This document shows positions 12,880 through 24,800 of a stretch of DNA of 64,000 nt, one piece after another (positions within the stretch are counted from its first letter, which is position 1; every line of letters starts with the position of its first letter). The DNA lies in the NCBI GenBank assembly GCA_021613335.1, contig JAJTWR010000116.1, positions 43,903 through 107,902 on the forward strand, given 5' to 3'. The position numbers were made by a program, and so were the translations under genes. The notes under the pieces were generated by a model that was given only the letters and a program-made list of their open reading frames with translations, made no database searches and had not been told where the DNA came from. The DNA comes from Whitmania pigra (lineage: Eukaryota; Annelida; Clitellata; Hirudinida; Haemopidae).

Positions 12880-14228
12880 ATGGTTTTCAGATTATTAACA
12901 GCTTTACTCATTTACAACTTCGTGAATATTTCAGAATCCAATTTCAGAAGAACATTTCAGATGACACTCGACTGTTACGGCAAAGCAGGATGTGCTTTGG
13001 ACCTTCCATCTTCAGTTGAAACAGGAGTAAAAACCAAAAGCTGTTGTGCAGTGATTTGCAACGATCAGATGAAATGCATGAGCTTCAACTACTTGGAAAA
13101 TATTAAAACATGTCAGTTGTTTCACTTCCTTCCCTTCAAGATCATGTCCTACCCTAAATGTTACAACTACTATGTGAGTTTTAGTTTGATTGGCAGATTT
13201 TGACAAATTGGTACTTTTGAAAGGTTCTTTCGAAATAAATAAATACTATAAACTGAAAAGAGTTATATTGTTACATTGATATCTTCTTTGTAGATGCCAT
13301 CAAGGATTGTTTTACCAAGTAAACTTAGTTTGCAGTGAATTATTTAATTAATAAGATGAAAGAAAGACTAATAACATACGCATTTACTTTAAAGAATGTT
13401 TTTACTAAATTATATAAATTATAAATTTCGAATTTCAGCAAGCGGAAATCTTGCATTAAAAAGAGAAACATGTCAGAGTTCAACAGATGGAGATTCTATG
13501 GGCAACTTCTCGTCATGGCTGGCAGTGGATGATTTGCATGGAACCTATGTTTGGATGACAAGATGTGCTCAAACTAAGGATCCTGACGGAGGAGAGAACT
13601 GGTTTATGGTGGATTTGAGGCAAACTGTTGGCGTCAGTCGCGTCGGCGTTTTGACGTTTTGGGGAAATTGTAGGTTTTTTGGTTAATTATTCATTTAATT
13701 AAAATACGTTCCATAATTAAGATGTTTTGGATTGTCACTGCTAATTCATCCATTAAGTTTAAATGTTCCAAAACTAGTTCTGAATGTATTTGTGTCTCAA
13801 GTATAAAGTAATTTCTATAAGGAATTAGGACACTCAGGCTTTCGTAAGGTAATCGAAACTGCAAAATATTCGGATATTTAAATTAAATAGCTAAATATCA
13901 TTAGAGAAAAAATTATAAAATGATTATTGATGAAGAATTTATCATTTATTTATACAATTAAAAAAACGCTTTTCAAGCTGTCGATCTCCCGAGATACCTC
14001 AACTTGATCATTGGTCTCACCAATGATTCTTGGCTCGTAAAGAGACCAGTAAGAAACACCTATCCTTTGTGTGGAATCTACCCTAAAAAACCTAGTTCTG
14101 GTTCCTGGATTGAAGTCAATTGTTCTACGAAAGGAGCACGACCAGTGAGATACGTCATTGTCCAACAAACTCCACTCAACCTGTCTACGGGTGGATTCTT
14201 CAGTCTGTGTGAAGTTCAGGTCTTTTAA
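12880..14228 (+). CDS. Secreted PAN/apple-like plus F5/8-type C protein, copy 3
   Basis: Four exons, 12880-13173, 13294-13318 (25-nt microexon), 13439-13669 and 13978-14228, sum to 801 nt (266 aa) with the same phases as the gene at 5818-7160. Features: signal peptide MVFRLLTALLIYNFV; six-cysteine PAN/apple-like domain from about residue 24 to 97; F5/8 C domain beginning SGNLALKRETCQSST, with LAVDD, W.MVDLRQTV and the C-terminal CEVQVF strand. An upstream in-frame ATG at 12841 is possible, but the aligned start of the other copies supports 12880. Introns are also strongly similar to copy 1, so the whole locus was duplicated. The 3' flank keeps the uninterrupted site (TGAGACAC once, about 14306-14313) that carries a hAT element in copy 1. 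Confidence 0.87.
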
Positions 14229-14470
14229 GGATTTTGAAAGTTGGAGATTGACGTTGAATCGTTTTTTTTTTTAATTTCCAAACCGACATTTTTGTGAATC
14301 GGTTGTGAGACACAAAAATCTCGAAAAATTTATTTCCTGAAATCTTTTAAATTAATGCTTAAATTTCTTACAATTACCTTCATTCACCATATATTCTGTT
14401 GTTATAATCTTTATAATCTTAATCATAATCGTCATCATCATTTTGCAGATTATTGATTCATCCATGTTAT

Positions 14471-15107
14471 TAATTTAATCGAATTATTAATAATTTCATG
14501 GTGATTAGTTGATTCATCGTTAGATATGCATTTGAACCTAATTTCGTGAATTATGATTGGTTGATTTTTGTGTAGACATTGATAGTCATGCGCGTTGGCC
14601 TATTTCCGTGAATTGCGATTGGTCGCTATTTGTGTGTTTCTGTATCGAATTGGCTGTCGTCATGGACGAATATATTTGAATAATTAACTAGACCAGAACG
14701 ATTATAAGTGCTAGCCCGACTAGCGGGAAAGGAGAGGCCTGGAAGCTGAAGTTGAGGTGACAAGAAGCATTAATAAAGTTTTGTTTGTAGTTTTTGTGCA
14801 AATATATTTTCGAGACTTGACGGGGGACGTGAAGAACGCGTTGACGATTAGTCTAATTCAAGGTTTCAGTGATAACCTTAGAATTAGTGGTGGCAGCGGT
14901 ACTACCTGTTACGGTCCCAAGAGCAGTGACAGTTCCGTTAACTGAATACTTGCTCTAATAAACTTATTAGTTAACTTGCTTATTTGCGGACTCCCGGGTT
15001 GTTTCAATATTAAGAATTCGTCCAGAAGTTCAAGAATAAGGTGGCAGTTCCAAAACACAAGAAATCGGACGCATTTCAGAAAAGCCACATGAGACGATTT
15101 TACTTAG
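14471..15107. other. Unclassified moderately GC block, possible LTR/leader fragment
   Basis: 14536-14575 and 14601-14640 are imperfect tandem copies (CCTAATTTCGTGAATTATGATTGG and CCTATTTCCGTGAATTGCGATTGG). Further on are ATTATAAG, AATAAAG and the block TGGTGGCAGCGG at about 14890, which resembles a retrotransposon primer-binding site. No gag/pol coding sequence and no second LTR were found. A solo LTR or leader piece is possible but unproven. Confidence 0.25.
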
Positions 15108-15463
15108 TCAGGATAAATGATTTGTAAGTACATTTGAAAATAGATGTGGATTTAGAGGAAGTAATGGTGATAGGAACGGAAAGAAAAGGTTAATGCGAGG
15201 GTACTTCAATGAAAATTTTGCGAGCGTGGTTCGAGAAACTTCAGGTCTATATTTGTCGTCGGACCGCAAACAATATGAGTGAATATCAGATGAACGTTTA
15301 AAAAAGTTATTGAGTGAATGAGGCAATAGATTGTTTGAATATTTATACATAAAGATAACAATCGGAAAGTCATTTATTTGGTAAACGTTTAAAATTGAAT
15401 TTTCGTAGAAGATTGGCTTGGAAGATAACGAAGAAGGAATATTAAAGAAGATACGAAGAGAGC

Positions 15464-16833
15464 CAGGGGCGCAACTAGGGGGGGCAGGGGGGGGCTTGCG
15501 CCCCCCCAGGCCTAATAGGAGAGACCCTGCAATTTTTCCAAATCCGATGAGTTTTTTTTGGTGGGGGGGGGGATAAGGGGATTTAACTGGTTTGAAACTT
15601 TGAGACAGAAGATAGTCAAACTCATAATAATAATAATCTGTTCTATCTTTAATTCTTTATTAATTATAATTGGTAGTTTTGATTTGAACAGTTTCAAAAA
15701 TTTTTCGACTGCGTCGGGCTTTCGTCCCTTTTCTAAACTTGAGCCCCCCCCCCCCCCACAGCACTTTTCGCTGGTTATCTGATCATCAGATAACCAGTCA
15801 TTTTGACAACCCTGCCTTGGCTGCTCTTGATGCTTTGCGGAATGGCACAATGACTCCCGAGCTTTCGGAGTTCTGCAGCCTTCATAGAAAAGACGCTGAA
15901 ACTATGCAAAGACAGTTCCTATTCACATCGACAAGTTTACGTGCTGATGAGTCTGATCCCAATGCATGTATCGAACTTCAAGATCTTTTCTGTGCCACAA
16001 GCATTCAGCCCGAGTTGCATTATATGCTCGATGTTGCTCTTACTCAGCCATTTACGTCTTCAGATGCAGAAAGGGCATTTTCTAAACTTCGCCTTATTAA
16101 AAGTCATCTCAGGACGACTATGTCTGCCTGTCGTTTGCAAAGTTTATTGAGAATATCTGCGAACAAAACAACTACTGCATTTCTTCCATGAAATGAAATG
16201 GTGAACAGATTTTCACAGACTGATCGAAAAATTATTTTGTAACTGCAAACACATCAAAATGTAATTTAGACTACAACATTTCAAAATTGTTTTAAACTGT
16301 TTAGGATCATAACTTTATACATAATTTAGATTAGGTGAAATGTTTAGGATATGATATACTACTGCATTTCTTCCATGAAATGAAATGGTGAACAGATTTT
16401 CACAGACTGATCGAAAAATTATTTTGTAACTGCAAACACATCAAAATGTAATTTAGACTACAACATTTCAAAATTGTTTTAAACTGTTTAGGATCATAAC
16501 TTTATACATAATTTAGATTAGGTGAAATGTTTAGGATATGAATCATATCATATTACAATTTTAAACATATCATAAACTTTTTTTTTACAGTTGCTTTAAC
16601 TGGCTTGAAACTTTGAAACAGAAGATAGTCAAGCTCATTAATAAATTATTAAAGATACAAAAAAAGACTGCAGACTTATAAATAAAAACTTATAATAATA
16701 ATCTGTTCTATCTTTAATTCTTTATTAATTAAAATTAGTAGTATTGATTTGAACAGTTTAAAAAATTTTTCGACTGCGTCAGGCTTTTCTAAACTTGAGC
16801 CCCCCCCAGCATTTTTCGCTGGTTGCGCCCCTG
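15464..16833 (+). mobile_element. hAT element with 8-bp target duplication, inserted in a LINE
   Basis: Ends are CAGGGGCGCAAC at 15464 and GTTGCGCCCCTG ending at 16833, flanked by the perfect duplication AAGAGAGC (15456-15463 and 16834-16841). On the plus strand 15798-16191 encodes the hAT C-terminal region: DNPALAALDALRNG, then LDVALTQPFTSSDAERAFSKLRLIKSHLRTTMS (key residues S-AER-FS-L--IK--LR--M), the dimerisation motif of TTF/ZMYM1-type transposases, and a stop. About 200 bp of the 3' terminal region also appears near the 5' end (15579-15777 against 16590-16824), separated from the ORF by a palindrome. Most of the transposase is missing. Confidence 0.92.
16171..16541 (+). repeat. Tandem duplication, period 187 bp
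   Basis: 16171-16357 and 16358-16541 are virtually identical; both begin ACTACTGCATTTCTTCCATG and end TGTTTAGGATATGA. The unit starts inside the last codons of the transposase, so the second copy repeats the gene's stop and 3' region. Confidence 0.92.
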
Positions 16834-17684
16834 AAGAGAGCGTTTTTGAGATATGTGAAGGCATTTTAGTCTTGTGGTGTAATTTGAAGCCCAAGCAATG
16901 TTGCAGTATGATAAGTATGGATAAATGAAAGTGTAGTTCAACATAAGTGAAACAGTTTTGTCAATATAAAACCGAATCTTAGATAATATACCGTTATTTT
17001 TTTGAAATCTCGGATAAGACATATTTTATATGATCTGACCAAGTCAAATGCTCATCCAACCATACACCCAAAAATTTACATTTTAGTACACGATTAATAG
17101 CAACATCATTTAAACATAACGAAACATCAGAGTGAATGGGTTTGGCCCTAGAATGAAACAGGATGTAATTCGTCTTTTTTAAATTTAGGGAAAGTTTATT
17201 AGCACAGAACCAGTCGAACAGGAAGCTTAAAATAATGTTAATATTTGTTGCCAGCGTTTGCAGATCACTGCCAGAACGTAACAAATTAGTGTCATCCGCA
17301 AATAAAATGAAATCGTAAAACTCAGAAACACGACACAAGTCATTAATATAAATAATGAATAAAAGTGGACCCAGAATGGAGCCCTGAGGTACGCCACAGG
17401 TGACGTGTTGAACCGGTGAAGTTGTGTTCAGAGGGTGGACCTGTTTAGTTCTATCTGATAAATAGCTCCTGAATCATTCCAAAGCGATGCCCCTGACTCC
17501 ATAGTAGTCAAATTTTTTTAAGAGAATGGCGTGATTGACAGTGTCGAACGCCTTCGTTAAGGCCATGAATATGTCAATTGAAAATTTATTTTGGTCAATT
17601 GATTCCGCAATTTTTGTGTAAAAATGAATTAGTGCTATGGAAGTTGAGTGACCCTTTCTGAAACCGAATTGGTCATCTGAGATC

Positions 17685-17942
17685 ATGGAAAATTTTAAAC
17701 TCAAGCGAGCTCTTGATACCGATAGAGAATTTTCAGAATGGCTTTTAAAAGTAGGGAATGGCAAATATGGAGATACAATCACATTTCCTCAACGATGTTA
17801 TCCAGAAACGCAAGATCAACTGTATGGGAATATAGACTTCATAAACGTTAATTTCGAAGACCCAAAGGTTTTGATTTCAATTGGGTTTGGAATGCTTGTC
17901 GTGAGAAAACATTTACTGCGAGATCTTTCGTTCTACAAATAA
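17685..17942 (+). pseudogene. Helitron-type helicase fragment
   Basis: The frame contains TDREFSEWLLKVGNGKYG, then ITFPQRC. This matches the F..WLL.VGNG....I..P stretch between helicase motifs in Helitron/Pif1-like proteins, and LISIGFGMLV follows. Only about 85 codons remain. It starts exactly where the antisense LINE homology stops, so one element truncated the other. Confidence 0.5.
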
Positions 17943-18100
17943 GAAGAGAAATGGCGTCGCTTCAAGGGTCTTTTAGGCGGATTGCTCTTGTGTTGGTGTG
18001 ACTGCAATGAATGTGGATGTATTGCTCTTTTTTTTTATTTTATCTAAGCAAATAATGGGGACCTACGTCCTATTACCACCCGAATGAAAGAACCTTGACG

Positions 18101-18306
18101 CAGGGAGTAATTAGGGGATGGGGCAGGGGGGATGTTGCCTCTGACTTTAGACTAGTCAGACGCAAAAAAGTCATCCCCTCATGTTTTAAGAGGGTTTGCA
18201 CCCCTCTGAATGAATTTTGGCTAGAAGAAAAAAAAAAGATAGTCTCCTCAGGTTGTGCGAGAGTTTGCCACCCCCACCCCTGGAAAGTGCTGAAATGACG
18301 TCCCTG
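18101..18306. mobile_element. MITE-like element (206 bp)
   Basis: Ends read CAGGGAGTAATT at 18101 and AAATGACGTCCCTG ending at 18306 (reverse complement CAGGGACGTCATT), an 8-of-12 match. The flanks CCTTGACG and GTTTGACG agree in 6 of 8 positions, as expected for an aged hAT-type target duplication. There is no transposase coding. A sequence near 31265 (AAAATGATGTCCCTG) looks like one end of a relative. Confidence 0.45.
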
Positions 18307-18831
18307 GTTTGACGAAACAAAGCCTACGAGATAAAATAAGCGATGAACATTTACAATTCTATTGACGAAATATAGTTACTGCTTGTGCTTATTAAAGTCA
18401 TGGAATGGATGCTAATCAACCCATCAAGAACGTTAGCATCATCCGCATATTCATTATTTAACCTAACGTTCCCACAACTGACGCATTTTCGACTTTGTCA
18501 GAAATTAGGTTACGTAAAAGTTCAAAAATCTCGGTCACCGTAATAATATTTTTACAAATTTAATTAAAGCACTATTTCAACATTCTTGTAAAAAAATCTA
18601 CTGAACTATCAAAAATAAACCTTGTTATAATAGAGTCATATGTTAACATAGAATAATTTTAATTATCAAAAATATACATAAATATAATATTTTATTAGAA
18701 ATTTATTTAAATTTAATCAATTGCATAATTTACATACTTAAATTATAATATTTCTGCTAATTGAATTTGAAGTAGAATGGGGGCAGAGAGTCATTTGATT
18801 CCCGCCACGTTTTCGCTGTTGAGCGACAGAA

Positions 18832-21800
18832 ATGTCGACAGATTTCTTAATGGCTGTTCTGCTTACTTTGATGTATTCACGTGGTAGGTAAAGACGTTTT
18901 GAATTCGTTGTAATCTCAATTCTTTCACATTTGTTGAATAAATGGACACTTGACTTTAGGGACTATGTTTTTTTTCTTGTTTTGTTAGCGATTGAAACCT
19001 CATCCCTGTTTTGGTCCTTGTGTGATGGGTTCGATAAAAATCGTGCGAAGATTATCCGGTTAAGGTCAACATGTGCGGATTGCCTTAAAGTGTAGTGAAC
19101 ATATTTAGAGAGTCATGGAAATTGGAAAGCGGATTTTTAGTTGATATGTAAAGCAGAATTTTGAATGATCCTTGCAGATGTGAAGAGAATACATGCTGGA
19201 ATTCTACAATAAATTTATAAAAAAAGTATATAGCATGCATGTAATACATAGCATTCGACGGGAATTGTGAAATCAAGTTGCATACGAAACGAAAACAATA
19301 ATGGCGGGATTTTGGACGCCGAGCAGTGCTAAAATTAGATCCGGTCTAAATAATAAATTATAAGTTTCTTTAGAAGAACAGCTCATTTAACAGATTTTAG
19401 TATATTAAATAAAAGATGGATTGCGATCAGTTCTCCTAAGATTTGCGTTGATTGGTTGGTTTTCCGATCATTTATGTATGCAAATGATTAGAAATGTAGC
19501 GGGGCAATAATTGCACTCTTATGCGTCACCTATCATGGAGACAAGCAATGAGACTTTGATGTTACCATCGAACACTTCTCTGAGCGTGGAGCATGGGAAA
19601 GCTTGTTGATTTTTTCTTTTGATGTATTCTTTGAAAGATGTTTGTCATCATGAGTAAAGTCTTTTGGTTTCAACGACTTTCAGCAAGGATTGCTGATCGG
19701 CGAGCTAGAAAATTAATAGTTAATTTATATGGCGCTGCATTCGCGGCGTCGGAGACATCTCGTGTCTCTTGTCTTGGCTTCGTGATGACGTCCTGAAGAA
19801 TCTTCAGAAGTCGTTTGAAGAGCTCCAACGTACTCCCAAAGAGTCTGGAGGTTAAAGGTTAAAGTTGATAAAAGATTAAGACCGATTCACTAAATTAAAT
19901 GAGGAAATTTTAGTAATGACATTGTAGTTATTACTACAAGGGATGTACTATTTATTTATTTGATTATAGTCCGTTGCATGACAAAGATGATTTGGACTTT
20001 ACAAGGGATGTGCTTTTAGGAACAGATTTATTAAATCCTTGGGCACGTGTGCACGCTAGCTCCTGTGGCGGTTCTCGGCCATAACAATGTGAAAGTTCCA
20101 TGTCTCCTCGGAATTGTGCGCGCTTTTTTCACCTCCCAAATAATGATAATGTTATCTTTCATCATAAATTCATAACGAAGCTGAAATGACAGAATATAAA
20201 ATAATTCTTTTGGCAAGGATTACTACTACTGTGTGTTTGAATGGATGCTTGTTGGTGTCACTTGATGTCTCTCTAGTTGTGATGGCATATCATAGCTTCC
20301 CGCACTGTTTTTGTTTTTGTGTGCATCGATCTATCACAATAATAAGTATGAGTTAGGTTTTTTACGAGCTGCTTTAAGCACAAATTCGGAACAAAGGACT
20401 GTTAATGAACTGTTATTCCAGGTGTGATGTGTGGGTGCGATTTATTGTTGTCCGTCCTACCGTGACCTGATCTCATTGGAATAAATTTTGCAATTAAAAT
20501 AATAGTATTTAAAAAGTAATTAACTCTGCAATGTTTAAATCATTGATTGCCTTTACTAACAGTCTTTTCAGTAAGTGTGCTTTTATCAGAGTCTAGTGGA
20601 TTGTCGTCAGCTGTTTTCAACATCACCATTGAACGAGGGCCAACATTTAAGGCAGTTTTGCCAGGAACAACAGCTACAATGGATTGCGTGGCTCGCTGCA
20701 ACGATCCTAACCAGTGCGAAGTCTCTTGGTACTTCAAAGGATTTCTGATGTATCCGACAGAAAAGCGCAGGTTTTTCCTGAATGGTTCTCTGCAGATTAC
20801 TGACTTTAACAAGTACGATGAAGGAGAATATGTGTGCAAGGTAACCTCCAAGCCTTTTGCAAGATGGAGTCAGGCTGTTGTTTTGGATTTAGCAGGTAGC
20901 AATTAATGCTGATGGTGCATTTTCTGGCTTTGCAATTTTTAAGCATGCATTTCGGATTTTAATTTGTTATTAACTAAATAATTCTAGTTACTGGTGAATA
21001 ATTAAGTTATCGTGCAATTTGGGAACCTTCAAATGTATCGAATCAATTCTTTTAAAAACAGAAACAACATTGTGGATATAGACCATCCTGTATTTAGCAT
21101 AACTTCCATTTTATTTACTTGTAATTCAAGAAGCAAACTTGATTTACTGACGAAACTGTAATTATTTTAAAATGAAAAAGTATTATTTCTTCTCCATCGC
21201 GAGCTGACATTTTCATCGCTTCAGTAATTCAAAAAGAAACACAAAGAACATTTGAAGAGCATGCCACTGTGGGTGATAACGTGTTCCTGCCGTGTTACGT
21301 GGAAGGGTTGCCAAAGCCCAGAGTCGTGTGGACAAAACATCCAAACCATGTGCTTTTTACTGAGAGGTTTAGAGGCGTTTCAATAATTAAATTTTAGCTT
21401 ACAATGATAATCTTATTTTCTAGAAATATGTAATTATTTGCGGTGTAAATAATATGTTTCAGCCTTTAGTTGCAATGACAGCTCACTCACAAAATGCCTT
21501 GAACTTAGTAGCGGTTCTTTTTGGTTAGAAAGTTACAGAGTCTTTCCTTGGGGTTAATTTGGCAGTGCAAGCCAGGTTTGAAAACACGACGAACTGGTTT
21601 TTTACTGACTGCTGCTTTTCCCATCAATTGTAGGAATGCAACGATTCAACCTAATTACAATTATTAAATACATTTATGTTAATGCTATTATGGTTCATTT
21701 ATGTGAATGTTAATGTGATTCATTTATGGTAATGCTAATAAGTTTCGTTTTTGTCAATGCTGTCGTGGTCCATTTATGTTAATGATGTTATGGTTCATTT

Positions 21801-24800
21801 ATGTTAATGATGTTGTGGTTCATTTATGTTAATGATGTTATGGTCCATTTATGTTAATACTGTTATGGTTCATTTATGTTAATGATGTTATGGTCCATTT
21901 ATGTTAATACTGTTATGGTTCATTTATGTTAATGATGTTATGGTTCATTTATGTTAATACTGTTATGGTCCATTTATGTTAATACTGTTATGGTCCATTT
22001 ATGTTAATGATGTTATGGTTCATTTATGTTAATACTGTTATGGTCCATTTATGTTAATGCTGTTATGGTTAATTTATGTTAATACTATTATGCTAGGGCT
22101 GTCCAGACGATCTCATCTGAAAGTAACAGTTTGCACATACATCGCATCACCTTGGAAGATGTCGGCATGTACAAATGCCATGCTTCGAACGTGGCTGGAA
22201 AAGTTCTTGCGGCTTCTTTCGCACTCAACGTGTCTCGGAAAGGTCGTACGAAATTTTCATTTTGGCGACGATTTGAACTCGTGGGATGTTTGGAACGATT
22301 TTTGCTTCGATTTTAAATTTAATTTGTATGTAGATCGTGGTGAGTTGCAGATCTGAAATTATTTGTAAAGTATTTTATTAATTTGAAGTTTTAGCATTCT
22401 GCAACGGCAGATAGTTTCGGTCATTTAAAAATTGATTTTTAAAATTACAATCCGTTTAATACGGCTATTTAGTTCCTACCTCATTATTGCTATCAGGTAA
22501 GCCTAAGTCCATCAGACAGTTGAGTAACATAAGAGTGGTGGATGCCATGTTGGACGAACCGGTTACCTTGGAATGCCTCTGGAGTTTTTCAGAATCGGTT
22601 TGGTACCGAGGTGCAGTTAAGCTCGTGGAGTACACGAGGGTAGGATCGAATTTGTTCATCGCAGCGGCTTCGTTCTCCGATGCCGGTGTTTACACTTGCC
22701 GGAATTCAGAAGATTTTTTACTTTACACGGACGTTAAATTGACTGTTTACGGTTAGGAATGCTCTCTAAATTTTATTTCAGTTATTCTCATTTGTTTATT
22801 ATTTCATGAAGTAAAATGGAGGGATTGTGTGGGTCAGAACAAGGATTTGAATCAGATTGTGAAATGCTTAAGTGCTGGAGTACTAAGTGATATCAAATAA
22901 TTTTAAGAATCATTATGTTAATTTAATGCAAGGTAAATTGACAAATAAGGTTTGATGTTATCAGCAAACAGTTTAAAATTCACATTGGCATCAAAAGCAT
23001 GTACACTTCACTGGGTCATTAATTAAATTAGTTAGTAGTTAGTAGAAAATTGATTACTTGCTTTGATGGCTTGTGCTGCATTTTTTAAGGAAGCCTTTAA
23101 CTACACATTAGTCAATTCTGAAGCTTTATGCATGGAGCTCAATCGTTAAGTTTAATATGAGAGAAAGTCAAAGTATAACTTTTTTAGGTTTTGTTGATAA
23201 TCTGATGTAGCTTCAATAACAGGAACCAGTAATTTGTTCATTCAACAAGAATAGTAATTGAAGACTTTGGATTGAGAAAGCCATATTATTCTAAATTAGA
23301 AGGTTTATTTGGGTCATTAAAATGGAGATATTTTGAGATGGTTGTGTTAATATCTTCATTATTTGAAAGTTTAACAATATGGGAGATACTTGACTGTAAT
23401 CATCTTTTTTTTATGAACATGAATTTCCATTTAGACGCTTAAGTATAACTTTGCGTTTTAGCATCGCCCTTGCTTCTGTCGAGAAGGCAAGCGCAAGTTA
23501 ACGTCAGAAACGGGGAGGAGATCGGCTTGATATCCACCTACATCGGACATCCGACCCCCGAAGTGAAATGGTTCAAAAATGGTTATCTCCTAAAAGAGAA
23601 TAAGAAGACACCTAAGATGAAAATATTTGTCAAGAAACCAAACTTTCCCGCACACCAGACGGAGTTGTTCGTTTATAATTCTACTCTTTCGGACTTTGGC
23701 ATATATCAGTGTGTGGTCTTCAACCACTTTGGATCCTTTGAAGCCACATTTTTCGTAACTATCTTCGAGCCAGGTAAAAGTCAGTGTTTACAAATTCTAT
23801 ATATATATATATATATATTTTTTTTTATTATATAATATTTTTAATTTAACTTTTATTATTTTGTCATCTTTCTTGTCTTTCTCTTTGGCAATAACAGTAG
23901 GGCCGCCAGAAAACGTGAGAGCCAGGCCGGTCATGGATGGCGAAATAGAAGTATCTTGGGATCCTCCTTCTGATTTGGAAGGGGAAGCTACATATTCGGT
24001 TTATTACTGGTCTCAATACGGTTGGAATTAAAGGCTCAAATATAAAACATAACCGTTATTAATATTAATATCTTATTCCTTTTATTTCTTAAACTTAGAT
24101 CCTTCTGAAAAGTGGATGGAGACCAATAAAACGGGCATAGTCCTTATTCGCTTACAGCCGTACACAAATTACTCATTCTATGTGAGGGCCCATGCTAATG
24201 GTGTAATAAGTGAACCATCAAAATTTGTCAGCCAGACGACCAATGAGGAAGATTGTAAGTATTTATTTGATGATGATGTTAATGATGATGTAAGTATTTA
24301 TTTGATGATGACTATATTAATGATGACAACATTAAGGATGATGACATTATTGATATTAATCCCGGTGACCCGTCATAACAGCCCGGCGACAGAATAGCCC
24401 CGACAAAACAGCCCCGTCAAAATAGCCCGGCGTCAAAATAGCTCAAGACAAAACAGCCCCGACAAAACAGCCCCGACAAAACAGCCCCGTCGAAACAGCC
24501 CGGCGTCAAAATAGCCCAAGACAAAATAGCCCCGTCAAAGTGACCCCGTCAAAATAGCCCCGACAAAATAGCCCGGCGACAAAATAGCCCGGCGAAAAAA
24601 TAGCCCCGTCATTATAGCCCCACGATAACTCCATGTCAAAGTATTTTTAAAAAATGTTGTGAAACTGAATCAAAATTTAATTCGAAATTAGTGGCTTGAA
24701 TGCTTTGACCGTTTTGAGTATTGTTTGTTGTTATTATTGTTCTCCAGAAGTTTAATTTGCATAGTCTTGCTTATTCGTATATATTATTGTATTTATATTA

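Larger units (their letters stand above)
15108..17690 (-). mobile_element. LINE reverse-transcriptase remnant (jockey/CR1-like), interrupted by a hAT element
   Basis: Minus-strand pieces in order: 17690-17480 (DDQFGFRKGHSTS, AFDTVNHAILL), 17475-17340 (FRSYLSDRTKQ, CGVPQGSILGPLLFIIYIND), 17335-16995 (FADDTNLL catalytic box, KTNYILF, FLGVWLDEHLTW), 17000-16842 (IYPYLSYCNIAW, LKCLHISQKR) and, past the inserted element, 15463-15108 (MYKYSNNLLPHSLNNFF, FSLKYPRINLFF). A TGG codon in the WFRSYL motif has become TGA (plus 17474-17476). The frame is continuous across the two sides of the inserted hAT once one 8-bp duplicate is removed. The endonuclease and N-terminal RT regions are missing; homology stops near 17690 next to Helitron-like sequence. 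Confidence 0.88.

Noticed and set aside
20540..20851. 103-codon minus-strand frame
   Set aside because: Antisense of the first Ig-domain exon; no independent homology.
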